The position numbers and the translations under genes were made by a program. Below the pieces are notes generated by a model. The model was given only the letters and a program-made list of their open reading frames with translations. It was not told the origin of the DNA and made no database searches. A stretch of DNA of 64,000 nt from Enhygromyxa salina (lineage in GTDB: Bacteria; Myxococcota_A; Polyangia; Nannocystales; Nannocystaceae). Below, one piece after another: positions 23,438-34,810 of the stretch. The first letter of the stretch is position 1, and every line of letters begins with the position of its first letter. The stretch spans positions 62,001 to 126,000 of the forward strand of contig NZ_PVNL01000147.1 of assembly GCF_002994635.1 (NCBI RefSeq). The letters run 5' to 3'.

Positions 23438-25075
23438 GTGAGCCTCACACTGCGCCCCCATCCGCACCGCGTCGCCCCGGACGGCCCGCTGATCTTCGTG
23501 GTCATGGACGGCGTCGGCATCGGTCGCGGCGACGAAGGTGACGCCGTCGCGCAAGCCTACACGCCCACGCTCGACTGGCTTCGCAGCTTGCCCTCGTCGA
23601 CGTCGCTCGCCGCTCACGGCACCGCGGTCGGGATGCCCAGCGACGGCGACATGGGCAACAGCGAGGTCGGCCACAACGCGATCGGGGCCGGGCGGGTGTT
23701 CGAGCAGGGGGCCGCGCTGGTCGAGCAGTCGATCGGCTCGGGCGCGCTGTTCGAGGGCGAGGTGTGGCGGTGGCTGATCGAGGGCGTGCGGGCTTCGGGC
23801 GAGCCGCTGCACTTCATCGGTTTGCTCAGCGACGGTAATGTGCACTCGCACATTGATCACCTGTTGGCGATGCTGCGGCGCGCGGCCCGAGACGGGGTCG
23901 CGAAGGCGCGTGTGCATGTCTTGACTGATGGTCGCGACGTGCCCGGGCGCTCGGCGTTGGGGTTTATCGAGCGGCTCGAGGCGGTGCTTGGCCAGCTCCG
24001 CACGCAGGGGTTCGACTATGCGATCGCCAGCGGCGGCGGGCGCATGTATTTGACCATGGATCGCTACGAGTCCGACTGGGCCATGGTCGAGCGCGGCTGG
24101 AACGTGCACGTGCGGGGGCGCGGCCGGAAGTTCGCCAGCGCCAGCGAGGCTGTGAAGACGCTTTATGAAGAGCACCCCGAGCTCGATGACCAGTCATTGC
24201 CGAGCTTTGTGATCGCGGATCAGCAGGGCGCAGGCGAGCCGCTGGGTCCGATCCGCGACGGGGCCTCGGTGGTGTTTACGAACTTCCGCGGTGACCGGGC
24301 GCTCGAGATCACCCGGGCGTTCGAGCAAGAGGAATTCGAGCCGTTTGATCGCAGCCCTCGGCCGGAGGTTCGGTATGCGGGGATGATGCAGTATGACGGC
24401 GATCTTGGCTTGCCAAGCCGGTTTCTCGTCGCGCCGCCGGAGATCGACAACACCATGGGCGAGCTGCTCGCCCGGGCCGGGAAGCGGCAGCTGGCGATCG
24501 CCGAGACTCACAAGTTTGGGCACGTCACGTACTTTTGGAACGGCAACCGGAGCGAGCCGTTCGACCCGGCGCTCGAGCGCTATGTGGAGGTGCGATCGGA
24601 CATCGACCCGCTCGCGGAGCGGCCGTGGATGAAGGCGGCCGAGGTCACCGATGCGCTGCTCGAGCAGCTGCGCGCGCCGGGGCCGAAGTTTGACCTTGCT
24701 CGGCTGAACTATGCGAATGGAGACATGGTTGGGCATACGGGGGATCTGCGCGCGACCATGCTCGCGGTCGAGGCTGTGGATCTGTGCCTGGCGCGGCTGG
24801 TGCGTGCGACCAAGGTGCTGGGGGGGGTGCTGATCGTGACCGCGGACCATGGGAACGCGGATCAGATGTTTGACGGCGCGGGGCAGGCCCGACAGGTGCG
24901 GACCAGCCACAGTCTGAATCCGGTGCCGCTGGTGATCTTTGATCCGCGCGAGGCTGACGGGGGGCCGGTGTTGACGCTGCCCGAGCGGCCGGGGCTGTCG
25001 AATCTGGCGGCGACGTCGCTGGCGATCTTGGGGTTTACACCCCCACAGCAGTACGATCCCAGCCTAATCAGCTAG
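23438..25075 (+). CDS. gpmI: 2,3-bisphosphoglycerate-independent phosphoglycerate mutase
   Basis: A 545-residue glycolytic enzyme interconverting 3- and 2-phosphoglycerate in the cytosol with two metal ions. It starts at GTG. Family signatures: VVMDGVGIG near the N-terminus with the metal Asp, catalytic Ser75 in DGDMGNSEVGHNAIGAGR, VLTDGRDVP, TNFRGDRALEI, HVTYFWNG, LNYANGDMVGHTGD and IVTADHGNAD supplying metal His/Asp ligands. Length is typical of the family. It follows the di-iron gene by 21 bases and is probably read through with it. It ends 7 bases before the large inverted repeat at 25083. Third-position bias in its last third is less strict than in its first. Confidence 0.96.
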   Translation: MSLTLRPHPHRVAPDGPLIFVVMDGVGIGRGDEGDAVAQAYTPTLDWLRSLPSSTSLAAHGTAVGMPSDGDMGNSEVGHNAIGAGRVFEQGAALVEQSIGSGALFEGEVWRWLIEGVRASGEPLHFIGLLSDGNVHSHIDHLLAMLRRAARDGVAKARVHVLTDGRDVPGRSALGFIERLEAVLGQLRTQGFDYAIASGGGRMYLTMDRYESDWAMVERGWNVHVRGRGRKFASASEAVKTLYEEHPELDDQSLPSFVIADQQGAGEPLGPIRDGASVVFTNFRGDRALEITRAFEQEEFEPFDRSPRPEVRYAGMMQYDGDLGLPSRFLVAPPEIDNTMGELLARAGKRQLAIAETHKFGHVTYFWNGNRSEPFDPALERYVEVRSDIDPLAERPWMKAAEVTDALLEQLRAPGPKFDLARLNYANGDMVGHTGDLRATMLAVEAVDLCLARLVRATKVLGGVLIVTADHGNADQMFDGAGQARQVRTSHSLNPVPLVIFDPREADGGPVLTLPERPGLSNLAATSLAILGFTPPQQYDPSLIS

Positions 25076-25108
25076 CCAAAAAGGTGCCCCTGCCCGAAGG
25101 TCCTGTAC

Positions 25109-26571
<1,463 letters not shown>

Positions 26572-26575
<4 letters not shown>

Positions 26576-27204
26576 CCGCTGCCCGCACCCCGTGGCCGTT
26601 GAGGATCGCGCTGATCCTGAGCCAGATCACCCTGCTGTCCGTGGCCTCGTGCGCTCCCAATAGTGAGCCCGACGCGCTCACGGTGACCGAAGCCCTGTTC
26701 GCCTGCGAGCTGATCACCGAGGGGCAGCTCGGCGGATTGGGGACCCCACGAGACCCCTACGAGACCTGCGCCGCGCAGTGCGTCGCAGCTAGCGACTGCG
26801 AGGCGCTCGCGCGCCTGGTGTGTGGCGGCGGCCAGGGCCTGGTCGACGCTTGTTACATGCAGTGCTTGCAGCCGCAGGGCCACGCGTGCGGCGGCCAGCT
26901 GTTCCCGCCCAAGTATGTGTGCGACGGCTACAACGACTGCATGGACGGCTCTGATGAGGCCGACTGCCCGCCCGCCTTCGTCTGCGACGACGGCGAGTCG
27001 CTGCCGCCTGCGTATCGGTGCAATCAAGAGCTCGACTGCGATGACGGCTCGGACGAGACCGACTGCCCCACGACCACGACCTTCACCTGCGCCAACGGTG
27101 AGCGAATCCCAGCCAGCTTTGTGTGCAACTTCAGCGAAGACTGCGAAGACGGGTCGGACGAGGCCAGTGAGCTCGGCTGCGTGCAGCTGACTTGCCCGCC
27201 GTGA
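26572..27204 (+). CDS. Lipoprotein with three LDL-receptor class A repeats
   Basis: A 210-residue lipoprotein: leader RIALILSQITLLSVASC with lipidated Cys27. Residues 40-100 form a Cys-containing domain (CAAQCVAASDCEAL, CYMQCLQ). Three LDLa modules follow at 106-132, 138-165 and 173-203. Each has six Cys and the calcium-cage signature (YNDCMDGSDE, ELDCDDGSDE, SEDCEDGSDE). In animals these modules bind ligands through a calcium-stabilised acidic face. In bacteria they are uncommon outside predatory or surface-complex lineages. The start overlaps the stop of the upstream kinase remnant (ATGA). A surface-binding role is inferred. Confidence 0.88.
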
Positions 27205-27269
27205 CCCGTCAGCAGGAAATCGCCTGTGGATGGCTCAGACGCCCGGCGAGACCGGATCCATGCAGGCGG

Positions 27270-27566
27270 TCACCAAGTCCAGCCGCAGCTTGGGCAAGCG
27301 TCCACGTCGGCGCCGATCCTGGTCCCACATTCGAAGCAGTCCATGGCGTCCTCGCCCCGTTCACCCCGCACGAGCACGGTCTCGCAAGATCCACAGCGAT
27401 GGACGACGCGCCCGAGCAGCGCGGGCGTGGCCTCGCCGGTCTGCCCGTCCACAAAGTAGACCTGAGCGCCGAGACCATGGTCGCCGGTCAACACACGGAC
27501 CGCGGCCCGCGTTCGCTGCTCGAGCCGTCCTCGCGACATGGCGCACTGGCATACCGGACAGTACAT
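27270..27566 (-). CDS. Small zinc-ribbon protein
   Basis: A 98-residue soluble protein starting at ATG 27566 (MYCPVCQCAM); the frame stays open to 27656, but upstream codons look non-native and would run into the neighbouring promoter region. It carries three paired-Cys knuckles: CPVC, CGSC in VVHRCGSCETVLV, and CFECG...CPSCG at the C-terminus. Each is suitable for binding a structural zinc. Between them is an ordered strand region (GAQVYFVDGQTGEATPALLG). No enzyme motif is visible. It is convergent with the LDLa gene and divergent from the FG-GAP lipoprotein. Confidence 0.75.
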   Translation of the reverse strand: MYCPVCQCAMSRGRLEQRTRAAVRVLTGDHGLGAQVYFVDGQTGEATPALLGRVVHRCGSCETVLVRGERGEDAMDCFECGTRIGADVDACPSCGWTW

Positions 27567-27676
27567 GAGCGCCAGGCTAGCACCGTCGAGATCGTCTGGT
27601 GGTCCGAGGCCCACCGCTGAATTGGTTGGCGGAGGCTGGATCCCGCGGCCGGGCAAGATCGACTACCATCACCCCA

Positions 27677-30040
27677 ATGGCTTCGCCCGCTCGGTACCTC
27701 TCGATCTGCCTCGTCACAGGACTCCCGCTCGCGTGTGGTGATGATACCCGCGCGACCGACGAGGCCTCGGAACAGGGAATCTCGACCAGCGATACGGCCG
27801 AGACCGCCGACAGTGGTGACGGCGACCACGGCGACGGCGACGGCGACGGCGACCCCGGCGACGGTGATGGCGACTGCGCGGATCCATGTGGTGACGAGTG
27901 CTGCGGGGAGCAGGAGTCCTGCGACCTGAACAGCGGCACGTGCAAGCTCGACTGCGGCGACGACGAGCCCTGTGGTGGCGATCCAGCGATGTGCTGTGAG
28001 GAGGGGCAGCTGTGCTACGGCGGCGGCTGCATCGTGCCCGGCGATCCCTGCCAGGTCGGCGTGTGCGCGACGGACACGGACACCGGCTGCGGTCCAACCG
28101 AAATCTGTGATCCCGACCTCGGCCTGTGCGTCCCCAATCTCGCCGACAACGGCTGCACGTATCAGCCGGAACCCGGCGTGTTTGATCCAATCCCGCGCTT
28201 CACCTGGGGCAGCCGGCAGGCTCGCATGTGTGATGTCGACGCCGACTGCCAAAAAGAAGAGATCTGCGACAACGGCTCGTGCGCGGTGACCTGGCCACAC
28301 ATCGCCCCTGCACAGGACGATCTACCAACCTTCTACCAGGCGGTCTCAACCCCGGCGGTCGGCGATCTCGATGGCGACTGCATCCCCGAGATCGTGTTCA
28401 ACACCTACCAGAACAGCAGCTACACCGCGAACGGGGTGCTGCGTGCGATCCACGGCGACACCGGCGAGAAGCTGTGGACCTTCTCCGACCCCGACCACGA
28501 GTCGGACTCGGGCGCGACCCCGGCGATCGGCGATCTCGACGGCGACGGCTCGCCTGAGATCATCAACCCCGGCGAGGGGGCCTGGCTCTACGCCCTCGAC
28601 GCGCAAGGCAACTTGCTGTGGAAGTCCGACAGCTACAGCGGCTCGGGCAAGTCGGGCTCGCCTTCGCTGGCCAACATGGACCTGCAAGGTCACGCCGAGA
28701 TCGTCTACGGCCGCGCGGTGTTCGACTCGAACGGCGCGCTGCTGTGGGAGGGCAGCGACCACAACGGCAACAGCGGCAGCGTCGGCAAGCTGAGCTGCGT
28801 CGCCGACGTCGACGGGGATCTCCGACCCGAGGTCGTCGCGGGCGGGACGGCGTACACATTCACGGGCACCGTCGGTGTCGACTTCGACGGCTCGGTCCTG
28901 TGGAAGAACGGCGCAGACGGGTACTGCGGCATCGCGGATTTCCAGCTCGACGGGGTGCCCGAGGTCGTGGTCGTGCGCACCGCCACCATCGACGTGCTCG
29001 ACGGACCAAGCGGCACGTTGTTGGCCTCGATCCCGATCGCGGGCGGCGGCGCCGGCGGTCCACCGAACATCGCCGACTTCGACGGCGACGGGTTCCCCGA
29101 CATCGGTACGGCGGGCGGCAACAACTACGTCGTCGTGCAGTTCGACGGCGTCGACCAGCTCACGCAGCTGTGGCAGGCCGACACCAAGGACGGCTCGTCC
29201 CAGCGGACCGGCTCGTCGGTGTTCGACTTCGACGGGGACGGCCGCTCCGAGGTCGTGTACGGCGACGAGTGGTACTTGCGGATCTACCCAGGCACGGAGC
29301 CCGACTGCGACCTGATGATCCCCGGCCCCAACTGCGACGGCGACATGACCGACGCCGAGATCCTGTTCATCGACATCAACTCGTCGCGGACTCGGGCCGA
29401 GTACCCGGTCATCGCCGACGTCGACGGCGACTTCAAGGCCGAGATCATCGTCACGACCAACAACGAGTCGAACCAAGGCGCGATCGGTGACGCCGGCGTC
29501 GAGGTGTTCGAGGATCGGCTCGACAACTGGGTCGGGACCTCCCCGATCTGGAACCAGCACACCTATCACGTGACCAACGTCGACGCGAAGGGCGGCATCC
29601 CGATCGTCGAAGAGAACAACTGGCAGGTCCCGGTCGAGAAACCCGAGAATTCCTACCGTCGCAACGCGCAGGGTGCCGTCGAGAACTGCGCGCCCGACCT
29701 CGTGCTCGAGGATCTCGTCCAGGTCGGCGCGTGCGTGAACGACATGATGACCATGCGCGTGCGCGTGTGTAACCAGGGCTGCCTCGGCGTCGGACCGGGC
29801 GTGAAGGTGACCTTCTCCGAGCAAGACGCCGGCGTGCTAGGGACAGTCTCGACCGCCGCCGCGATCGTGGCCGGGGCATGTCAGACCGTTCAGCTCACCG
29901 TGCCCACGCCGAATGACAGCGCGCCCTACTTCATCAACGCGAGCGTCGATGACAACGGCATGGGCGTCGGCGCGCTCAATGAATGCATCGAGGACAACAA
30001 TGACGCCGGGCCCGTAGAGTTTTGTGTTTCGATCGGGTGA
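27677..30040 (+). CDS. FG-GAP/propeller lipoprotein with CARDB C-terminus
   Basis: A 787-residue lipoprotein; ATG 27677 places the lipobox LPLAC with Cys20 after a short hydrophobic leader. It is followed by a (DG)n stalk and a Cys-rich region (about 70-190, CGDECCGEQESCDLNSGTC). From about 215 to 660 come repeated FG-GAP/VCBS units with calcium-loop Asp patterns (VGDLDGDCIPEIVFN, IGDLDGDGSPEIINPG, IADFDGDGFPDIGTAG, VFDFDGDGRSEVVYG), giving an integrin-alpha-like propeller. The last 100 residues (PDLVLEDLVQVG ... DVRVCNQG-like strands) are a CARDB-type immunoglobulin fold. It is surface-exposed and a likely adhesin, though the ligand is unknown. It ends 33 bases from the convergent MFS fusion gene. 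Confidence 0.88.
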   Translation: MASPARYLSICLVTGLPLACGDDTRATDEASEQGISTSDTAETADSGDGDHGDGDGDGDPGDGDGDCADPCGDECCGEQESCDLNSGTCKLDCGDDEPCGGDPAMCCEEGQLCYGGGCIVPGDPCQVGVCATDTDTGCGPTEICDPDLGLCVPNLADNGCTYQPEPGVFDPIPRFTWGSRQARMCDVDADCQKEEICDNGSCAVTWPHIAPAQDDLPTFYQAVSTPAVGDLDGDCIPEIVFNTYQNSSYTANGVLRAIHGDTGEKLWTFSDPDHESDSGATPAIGDLDGDGSPEIINPGEGAWLYALDAQGNLLWKSDSYSGSGKSGSPSLANMDLQGHAEIVYGRAVFDSNGALLWEGSDHNGNSGSVGKLSCVADVDGDLRPEVVAGGTAYTFTGTVGVDFDGSVLWKNGADGYCGIADFQLDGVPEVVVVRTATIDVLDGPSGTLLASIPIAGGGAGGPPNIADFDGDGFPDIGTAGGNNYVVVQFDGVDQLTQLWQADTKDGSSQRTGSSVFDFDGDGRSEVVYGDEWYLRIYPGTEPDCDLMIPGPNCDGDMTDAEILFIDINSSRTRAEYPVIADVDGDFKAEIIVTTNNESNQGAIGDAGVEVFEDRLDNWVGTSPIWNQHTYHVTNVDAKGGIPIVEENNWQVPVEKPENSYRRNAQGAVENCAPDLVLEDLVQVGACVNDMMTMRVRVCNQGCLGVGPGVKVTFSEQDAGVLGTVSTAAAIVAGACQTVQLTVPTPNDSAPYFINASVDDNGMGVGALNECIEDNNDAGPVEFCVSIG

Positions 30041-30073
30041 GGCTGCTGGGCCGCTCGGGCCACTACCTGAGCC

Positions 30074-33000
30074 TCACTGACTCATCCACGCCACGACCAT
30101 CGCGTAGGCCGTGTCCTCGCTGACCGCCGCCGGCTCGACCAGGTGCGGGCGCATATACGTGTCGGCGAACGCCCGCCGCCGCTCGCCGGACGCGTTCTCC
30201 AGCACCAAGCCCAGGGCCCCGGCCATCGCCAGGATCCGCGGATGCAGCACGCTGTCGCCGTGGGCGAGCTCAGCCTCGACGGCCGCCCACAGCCTGGCCC
30301 CATCGCGCCGCTCGACCAGATCCAAGATCTCGACCCCACGCCGAACTTCGGGCGTGACCGCCTCGGACCGCGCCGTCTCGAGCACCTCGGCCCAAAACCC
30401 CGTGTCATCCAGCGCGATCCAGGGCGCGGTCGCATGAAACACCCCGTAGACCCCCTCGAACCAGGCCTTGGCGTGAGCCGGATCTCCGGGCTTGGCCGCC
30501 AGGTTGTCGCGCTGGGTGTAGTAGCTGTGCAGCGTGCTGGTCCCCGGGTAGGGCTCGCGGTTGTCGAGCTCCCACAGCCGCATCAGGAACAGCGCGCGCT
30601 CGGACTCGTGGAGCACGTGCTCGTCGACGCGACGATCCGGGATCCGGGCCAGGTACGGCGGCCGATCGACCCCACCAAGCACCTCGAGCAGCGGCAGCGG
30701 GTAGGCGCGCAGCTCGAGCAGCGCCTCGGCCGATCGCTTGAAGAACCGAGCTTGCTCCGCGCCGTTGTCGAGCAGCGGTCGCGCGTCGGTGTTGGGCTGC
30801 AGCCCCCGCAAGTATGGGCGCAGCAGCGCCGCGTTGGCGACCTGCAGCGACTGGATCTGGCTGAGCGCCTGGATCCCGAGCAGCGCGGCGTCGTCACGCA
30901 GATCCGGCCACGCGAGCGCGTCGGGGTCGAGCTCGCCGACCCCGTCCGGCTGCTGGGAAGCCAGGATCAACCAGTCGCGCCCGCCGACCCGATACACCCG
31001 ATAGTCCGCGAAGCTCTGGTCCACGGCGGCGAGCACCGAGAGCATCAGCGGGTCCGAGAGCTCGTACCCGTGCACCCACTGACCGAACAGCCCGTCGTCG
31101 GCCAGGTAGCGCTTGATCTCGGCGTAGAATTCGATCGTGAACAAGCTCGAGACCCCGGCGACCCACGGGTTCGAGGGCTCCGAGACCACGAGATCGTACT
31201 CGGCCTCGGCGGCCGCGAAGTAGGCCTTGGCGTCGTCGAAGATGATGTTGCTGCGCGGATCTTCGAAGGTCCGGCGGTTGACCGGGTGAAACAGCTTGGC
31301 GCCCTCGGCCATGAACGGCTCGATCTCGACGGTGTCGAGCCGCTCGAGCGTGGGCGAGGCCAGCAGCGTGTGCGAGGTGACCCCCGAGCCCATGCCGATC
31401 GTCGCGGCCAGCCGCGCGTCGGGCTTGCTCAGCAGCGGGATGATCGCCAACAACAGCTGCGTGGGCTCATCGCCGGCCAGCATCGGGCCTTCACTGGGAT
31501 CGCGGCCCTCGGGCCAGCGGACCGTGTAGATCGACGCGTCCGGCTTCCCATTGGTGAACAGCGTGTGGTAGCCCTCGCGCGCGCTGTCTTCGGTGACGGT
31601 GACCGTGGCCGTGCGGCCGTCCTCGTGCAGCGCGACGATGTAGTCGTCGTGCATCTTGACCGTCCCGCGCCGAAACACCCCCGACGCGAGCGTGCGCGGA
31701 TCGATGTCGAGCACGCCAAACCCGATCACGGCGACGGCGACGGTCGCCAGGGTCGTGGAGGTCACCAGCTTGCGGACCGTGGGGCTCGGACGCAGCGACT
31801 GCTCGCGCACGACCAGCCACACCCCCAGGCACATGTCGATCAGCGCGCCCATCACGATCACCGCCTTGATGCCGACCAGCGGCAGCAGCAGGATCCCCGC
31901 GCTGGTCGCCCCGATGATCGCCCCGAGCGTGTTGACGCCGTAGACCTTGCCGACCGCAGACTCGGGCCGACCGCGGCGCAGCAGCACATGGGTGACCAGC
32001 GGCAAGGTCATGCCCGCGCAGAAGGTCGCGGGCAGCATGATCACCAGGCACACCAGGTAGCGGACCGCGTTGAACAGGTACCACAGCTCGATCGTGCGCT
32101 CGCCGTCGAGGTAGTTGACGCTGACCCAGTAGACCCCGCCGATCGCGAGCACGCCCAGGCGGTACAGCGGGATCGTCGCGACCGCGGCCGCGCCCATGAT
32201 CAGCTGCACGAGCCCCAGCGTGAGCTCGGGCCGCTTGAACTTGTCCATGCGCTTGCGGACCCACAGGCCACCCAGCGCGAGCCCGAGCACGAATACCGAC
32301 AGCATGACCTCGAACGAGTGCGAGGCCGAGCCGAGCACCATCGAGAGCATCCGGATCCAGGCGATCTCGTACATGAACGAGCTCAGCCCGGTGCCCAGGG
32401 CGATCAGCAGCATCAAGGTGAGCAGCGACGGCCCCCGCCCCGCGCTGGCGGGCGCAGGCTTGGACGTGGCTGCGGGCTCATGGTCGTGGTCGCCGTCACC
32501 AGCACCAGCGGCGAGCGGCGGATCGGCGTCGCGGCCCCGCTCGCGCAGACAGATCGCCCCGATCACCAGGTTGAGCCCCGCCGCGGCCGCCAGCGTGCCC
32601 GGTAACCCCAGCATCGGCACCAGCAAGAAGCCCGAGAGCAGCGCCCCCAGCGAGGCGCCGAAGCTGTTCGAGAAGTACAGGAAGCTGAGGATCTCGCCCG
32701 AGCGCGCGCGATCACGTCGCAGGATCCCCACGCTCATCAGCGGGAAGGTCATGCCCAGCAGCACACACGAGGGCGCGATCAACATCGCCGCCGCGCTCCA
32801 CTTGGCGACCGAGACCCCGCCGCCGCCGACCGCCGGAAACACGACGTCGTAGCAAAACCGCGTGACCCCGTCGTAGAGGTAGGGGAACGCCAGCGCGTAG
32901 AGACCGATCAGTCCCTCGATCAGACCGTAGGCGAGCACGGGCTTGTCGATGCGCGCGCTGTAGCGCCCGGCCAGCAGCGAGCCGAGCGACATGCCGCCCA

Positions 33001-33142
33001 TGAACAGCGCGAGCACCAACACCTGGGCCGTCGCCGCGCTGCCGACGAACAGCTTGAGATAGCGCGACCACAGCGACTCGTAGACGAGGCCGCTGATGCC
33101 GGAGAGGAAGAACAGGAGGAAGAGATGCCGCGAGCGGCCCAT
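30074..33142 (-). CDS. Membrane MFS-like / spermidine-synthase fusion protein
   Basis: A 1022-residue protein; the ATG at 33142 begins MGRSRHLFLLFFLSGISGLV, the standard start of the fused MFS/spermidine-synthase family. About a dozen membrane helices occupy residues 1-430. From about 560 a Rossmann methyltransferase-like spermidine synthase domain follows (TIGMGSGVTSHTLLA, LDTVEIEPFM, DDAKAYFAA, YDLVVSEPSNPWVAG). A C-terminal helical extension of about 200 residues is present. The SpeE aminopropyltransferase residues cannot be confirmed and many family members have unknown activity. It is divergent from the NAD cluster by about 140 bases. Confidence 0.87.
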   Translation of the reverse strand: MGRSRHLFLLFFLSGISGLVYESLWSRYLKLFVGSAATAQVLVLALFMGGMSLGSLLAGRYSARIDKPVLAYGLIEGLIGLYALAFPYLYDGVTRFCYDVVFPAVGGGGVSVAKWSAAAMLIAPSCVLLGMTFPLMSVGILRRDRARSGEILSFLYFSNSFGASLGALLSGFLLVPMLGLPGTLAAAAGLNLVIGAICLRERGRDADPPLAAGAGDGDHDHEPAATSKPAPASAGRGPSLLTLMLLIALGTGLSSFMYEIAWIRMLSMVLGSASHSFEVMLSVFVLGLALGGLWVRKRMDKFKRPELTLGLVQLIMGAAAVATIPLYRLGVLAIGGVYWVSVNYLDGERTIELWYLFNAVRYLVCLVIMLPATFCAGMTLPLVTHVLLRRGRPESAVGKVYGVNTLGAIIGATSAGILLLPLVGIKAVIVMGALIDMCLGVWLVVREQSLRPSPTVRKLVTSTTLATVAVAVIGFGVLDIDPRTLASGVFRRGTVKMHDDYIVALHEDGRTATVTVTEDSAREGYHTLFTNGKPDASIYTVRWPEGRDPSEGPMLAGDEPTQLLLAIIPLLSKPDARLAATIGMGSGVTSHTLLASPTLERLDTVEIEPFMAEGAKLFHPVNRRTFEDPRSNIIFDDAKAYFAAAEAEYDLVVSEPSNPWVAGVSSLFTIEFYAEIKRYLADDGLFGQWVHGYELSDPLMLSVLAAVDQSFADYRVYRVGGRDWLILASQQPDGVGELDPDALAWPDLRDDAALLGIQALSQIQSLQVANAALLRPYLRGLQPNTDARPLLDNGAEQARFFKRSAEALLELRAYPLPLLEVLGGVDRPPYLARIPDRRVDEHVLHESERALFLMRLWELDNREPYPGTSTLHSYYTQRDNLAAKPGDPAHAKAWFEGVYGVFHATAPWIALDDTGFWAEVLETARSEAVTPEVRRGVEILDLVERRDGARLWAAVEAELAHGDSVLHPRILAMAGALGLVLENASGERRRAFADTYMRPHLVEPAAVSEDTAYAMVVAWMSQ

Positions 33143-33295
33143 GGCGCGGGAGGATAAGGTTTTTCGCAGGGCAGCACGCCTGGCCTGGCCCGGTGTCCAG
33201 TATTTCCCCGATCCACGCGCGCAGGCGCCCGCGCTTGCCGTTTTCTGCCAGCCCGGCCACGATGGCGGTGACCGCTCGCTTGCGTGATTGACGAC

Positions 33296-34789
33296 ATGAC
33301 CAGCCTCAGCCCGACCGGCCTCCAGACCGACCTCTACCAGTTGACGATGGCCCAGGGTCACTGGGCGCTCGGGCGCACCGAAGAGGAGTCGGTCTTTCAC
33401 CTCGGGTTTCGCAAGCACCCGTTCAAGGCCGGGTTCTCGCTCGCGTGTGGGCTGCAGCAGGCCGTCGAGCTGATCGAGGACTTTGGCTACTCGGAGCCGC
33501 AGCTGACCTACCTCTCGCGCTTGACCGGCAACGACGGCAAGCGGCTGTTCGATCCGGGCTTCTTGGAGTGGCTCGGGCTGCTGCGGCCCAGCGTGGATCT
33601 CGACGCGATGCCCGAGGGCACCGCCTGCTTCGCTCACGAGCCCCTGCTGCGCGTGCGCGGTCCACTTGGCCAGGCCCAGCTGCTCGAGACCGCGCTGCTG
33701 ACGATCGTGAATTTCCAGACGCTGATCGCGACCAAGGCCGCGCGGATCGTCACCGCCGCGCGCGGGGGCACGGTGCTCGAGTTCGGCCTGCGCCGGGCCC
33801 AGGGGCTCGACGGCGGGCTCTCGGCCAGCCGCGCCGCGTACATCGGTGGCTGCGCCGCGACCTCCAACGTCGCCGCCGGGATGCGCTACGAGATCCCGAT
33901 CAAGGGCACCCACGCGCACTCGTGGGTCATGTCCTTCGCCGAAGAGACCGAGGCCTTCGCTGGCTACGCCAAGGTCATGCCCAACAACTGCGTGTTCCTG
34001 GTCGACACCTACGACACCCTGCGCGGGGTCGATCGGGCGATCGCCGAGGCCGTGAAGCTGCGCGACCGGGGCTTCGAGATGGTCGGGATCCGGCTCGACT
34101 CGGGCGACCTGGCCGCGCTCAGCAAGGCCGCCCCCGAGAAGCTCGACGCCGCCGGGTTTCCCGACGCCTCGGTGGTCGCGAGCAGCGACCTCGACGAATA
34201 CCGGATCACCGCGCTGCAGCAGGCCGGCGCCCGGATCGACGTGTGGGGCGTCGGCACCCGCCTGGCGACCGCCTACGATCAACCGGCGCTCGGCGGCGTG
34301 TACAAGCTCTCGGCCCTGCGCGCGCGCGCGGAGCAACCGTGGCGGCGCATGGTCAAGCTGTCGGACACGCCGATCAAGACCTCGATCCCCGGCATCTTGC
34401 AGGTCCGCAGGCTCAGCCGCGGTGGGGTCGCGCTGGTCGACGTGGTCTACGACGAGGAGTTCGGGCCACCCGCCGCGGGCGCCCCGGCCAGCGACATCGA
34501 TCCGCGCAGCGACACGCCGCTGAACCTGCCCGCGGGCGACGACATCACCGCCGAAGATCTGCTGGTCCCGGTGCTGCGCGCGGGCAAGCGCGTGACCGAG
34601 CTACCCAGCGCCACGCAGATCCGCGCCTACGCGCAGGCGCAGCTCGAACGCTTGCCGCCCAGCCTGCGCCTGCTCGAGGGTCACACCAGCTACCCCGTCG
34701 CCCTCGAGCCTCAGGTCGCCGCGCTCAAGCGCGAGCTGATCGCCCAGGCAGACAAACCCGCCGCCGGCCAGGCCCCTGGCCCGACCTGA
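33296..34789 (+). CDS. pncB: Nicotinate phosphoribosyltransferase
   Basis: A 497-residue cytosolic enzyme converting nicotinate and PRPP to nicotinate mononucleotide in NAD salvage. ATG 33296 is chosen; a GTG at 33284 would add four residues. Family features: TGLQTDLYQLTMAQGHW at the N-terminus, FRKHPFKAGFSLACGL, the active-site GTHAHSWVMSF containing the phosphorylated His, LVDTYDTLRGVDRAI, IRLDSGDLAAL, and VWGVGTRLATAYDQPALGGVYKL. It leads a three-gene same-strand cluster with an NrtR-like Nudix protein (21-base gap) and a nicotinamidase-Nudix fusion (2-base gap), so the cluster covers nicotinamide to NaMN. Confidence 0.95.
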   Translation: MTSLSPTGLQTDLYQLTMAQGHWALGRTEEESVFHLGFRKHPFKAGFSLACGLQQAVELIEDFGYSEPQLTYLSRLTGNDGKRLFDPGFLEWLGLLRPSVDLDAMPEGTACFAHEPLLRVRGPLGQAQLLETALLTIVNFQTLIATKAARIVTAARGGTVLEFGLRRAQGLDGGLSASRAAYIGGCAATSNVAAGMRYEIPIKGTHAHSWVMSFAEETEAFAGYAKVMPNNCVFLVDTYDTLRGVDRAIAEAVKLRDRGFEMVGIRLDSGDLAALSKAAPEKLDAAGFPDASVVASSDLDEYRITALQQAGARIDVWGVGTRLATAYDQPALGGVYKLSALRARAEQPWRRMVKLSDTPIKTSIPGILQVRRLSRGGVALVDVVYDEEFGPPAAGAPASDIDPRSDTPLNLPAGDDITAEDLLVPVLRAGKRVTELPSATQIRAYAQAQLERLPPSLRLLEGHTSYPVALEPQVAALKRELIAQADKPAAGQAPGPT

Positions 34790-34810
34790 CAGACCTGATA
34801 GAAGCTGACC

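Noticed and set aside
28346..29824. 492-codon frame antisense to the FG-GAP lipoprotein
   Set aside because: Val/Asp/Ala-rich mirror of the Asp-Gly repeats on the coding strand; not a gene.
33143..33295. NrtR operator or NAD riboswitch upstream of pncB
   Set aside because: No convincing palindrome or aptamer-like structure could be identified by eye.
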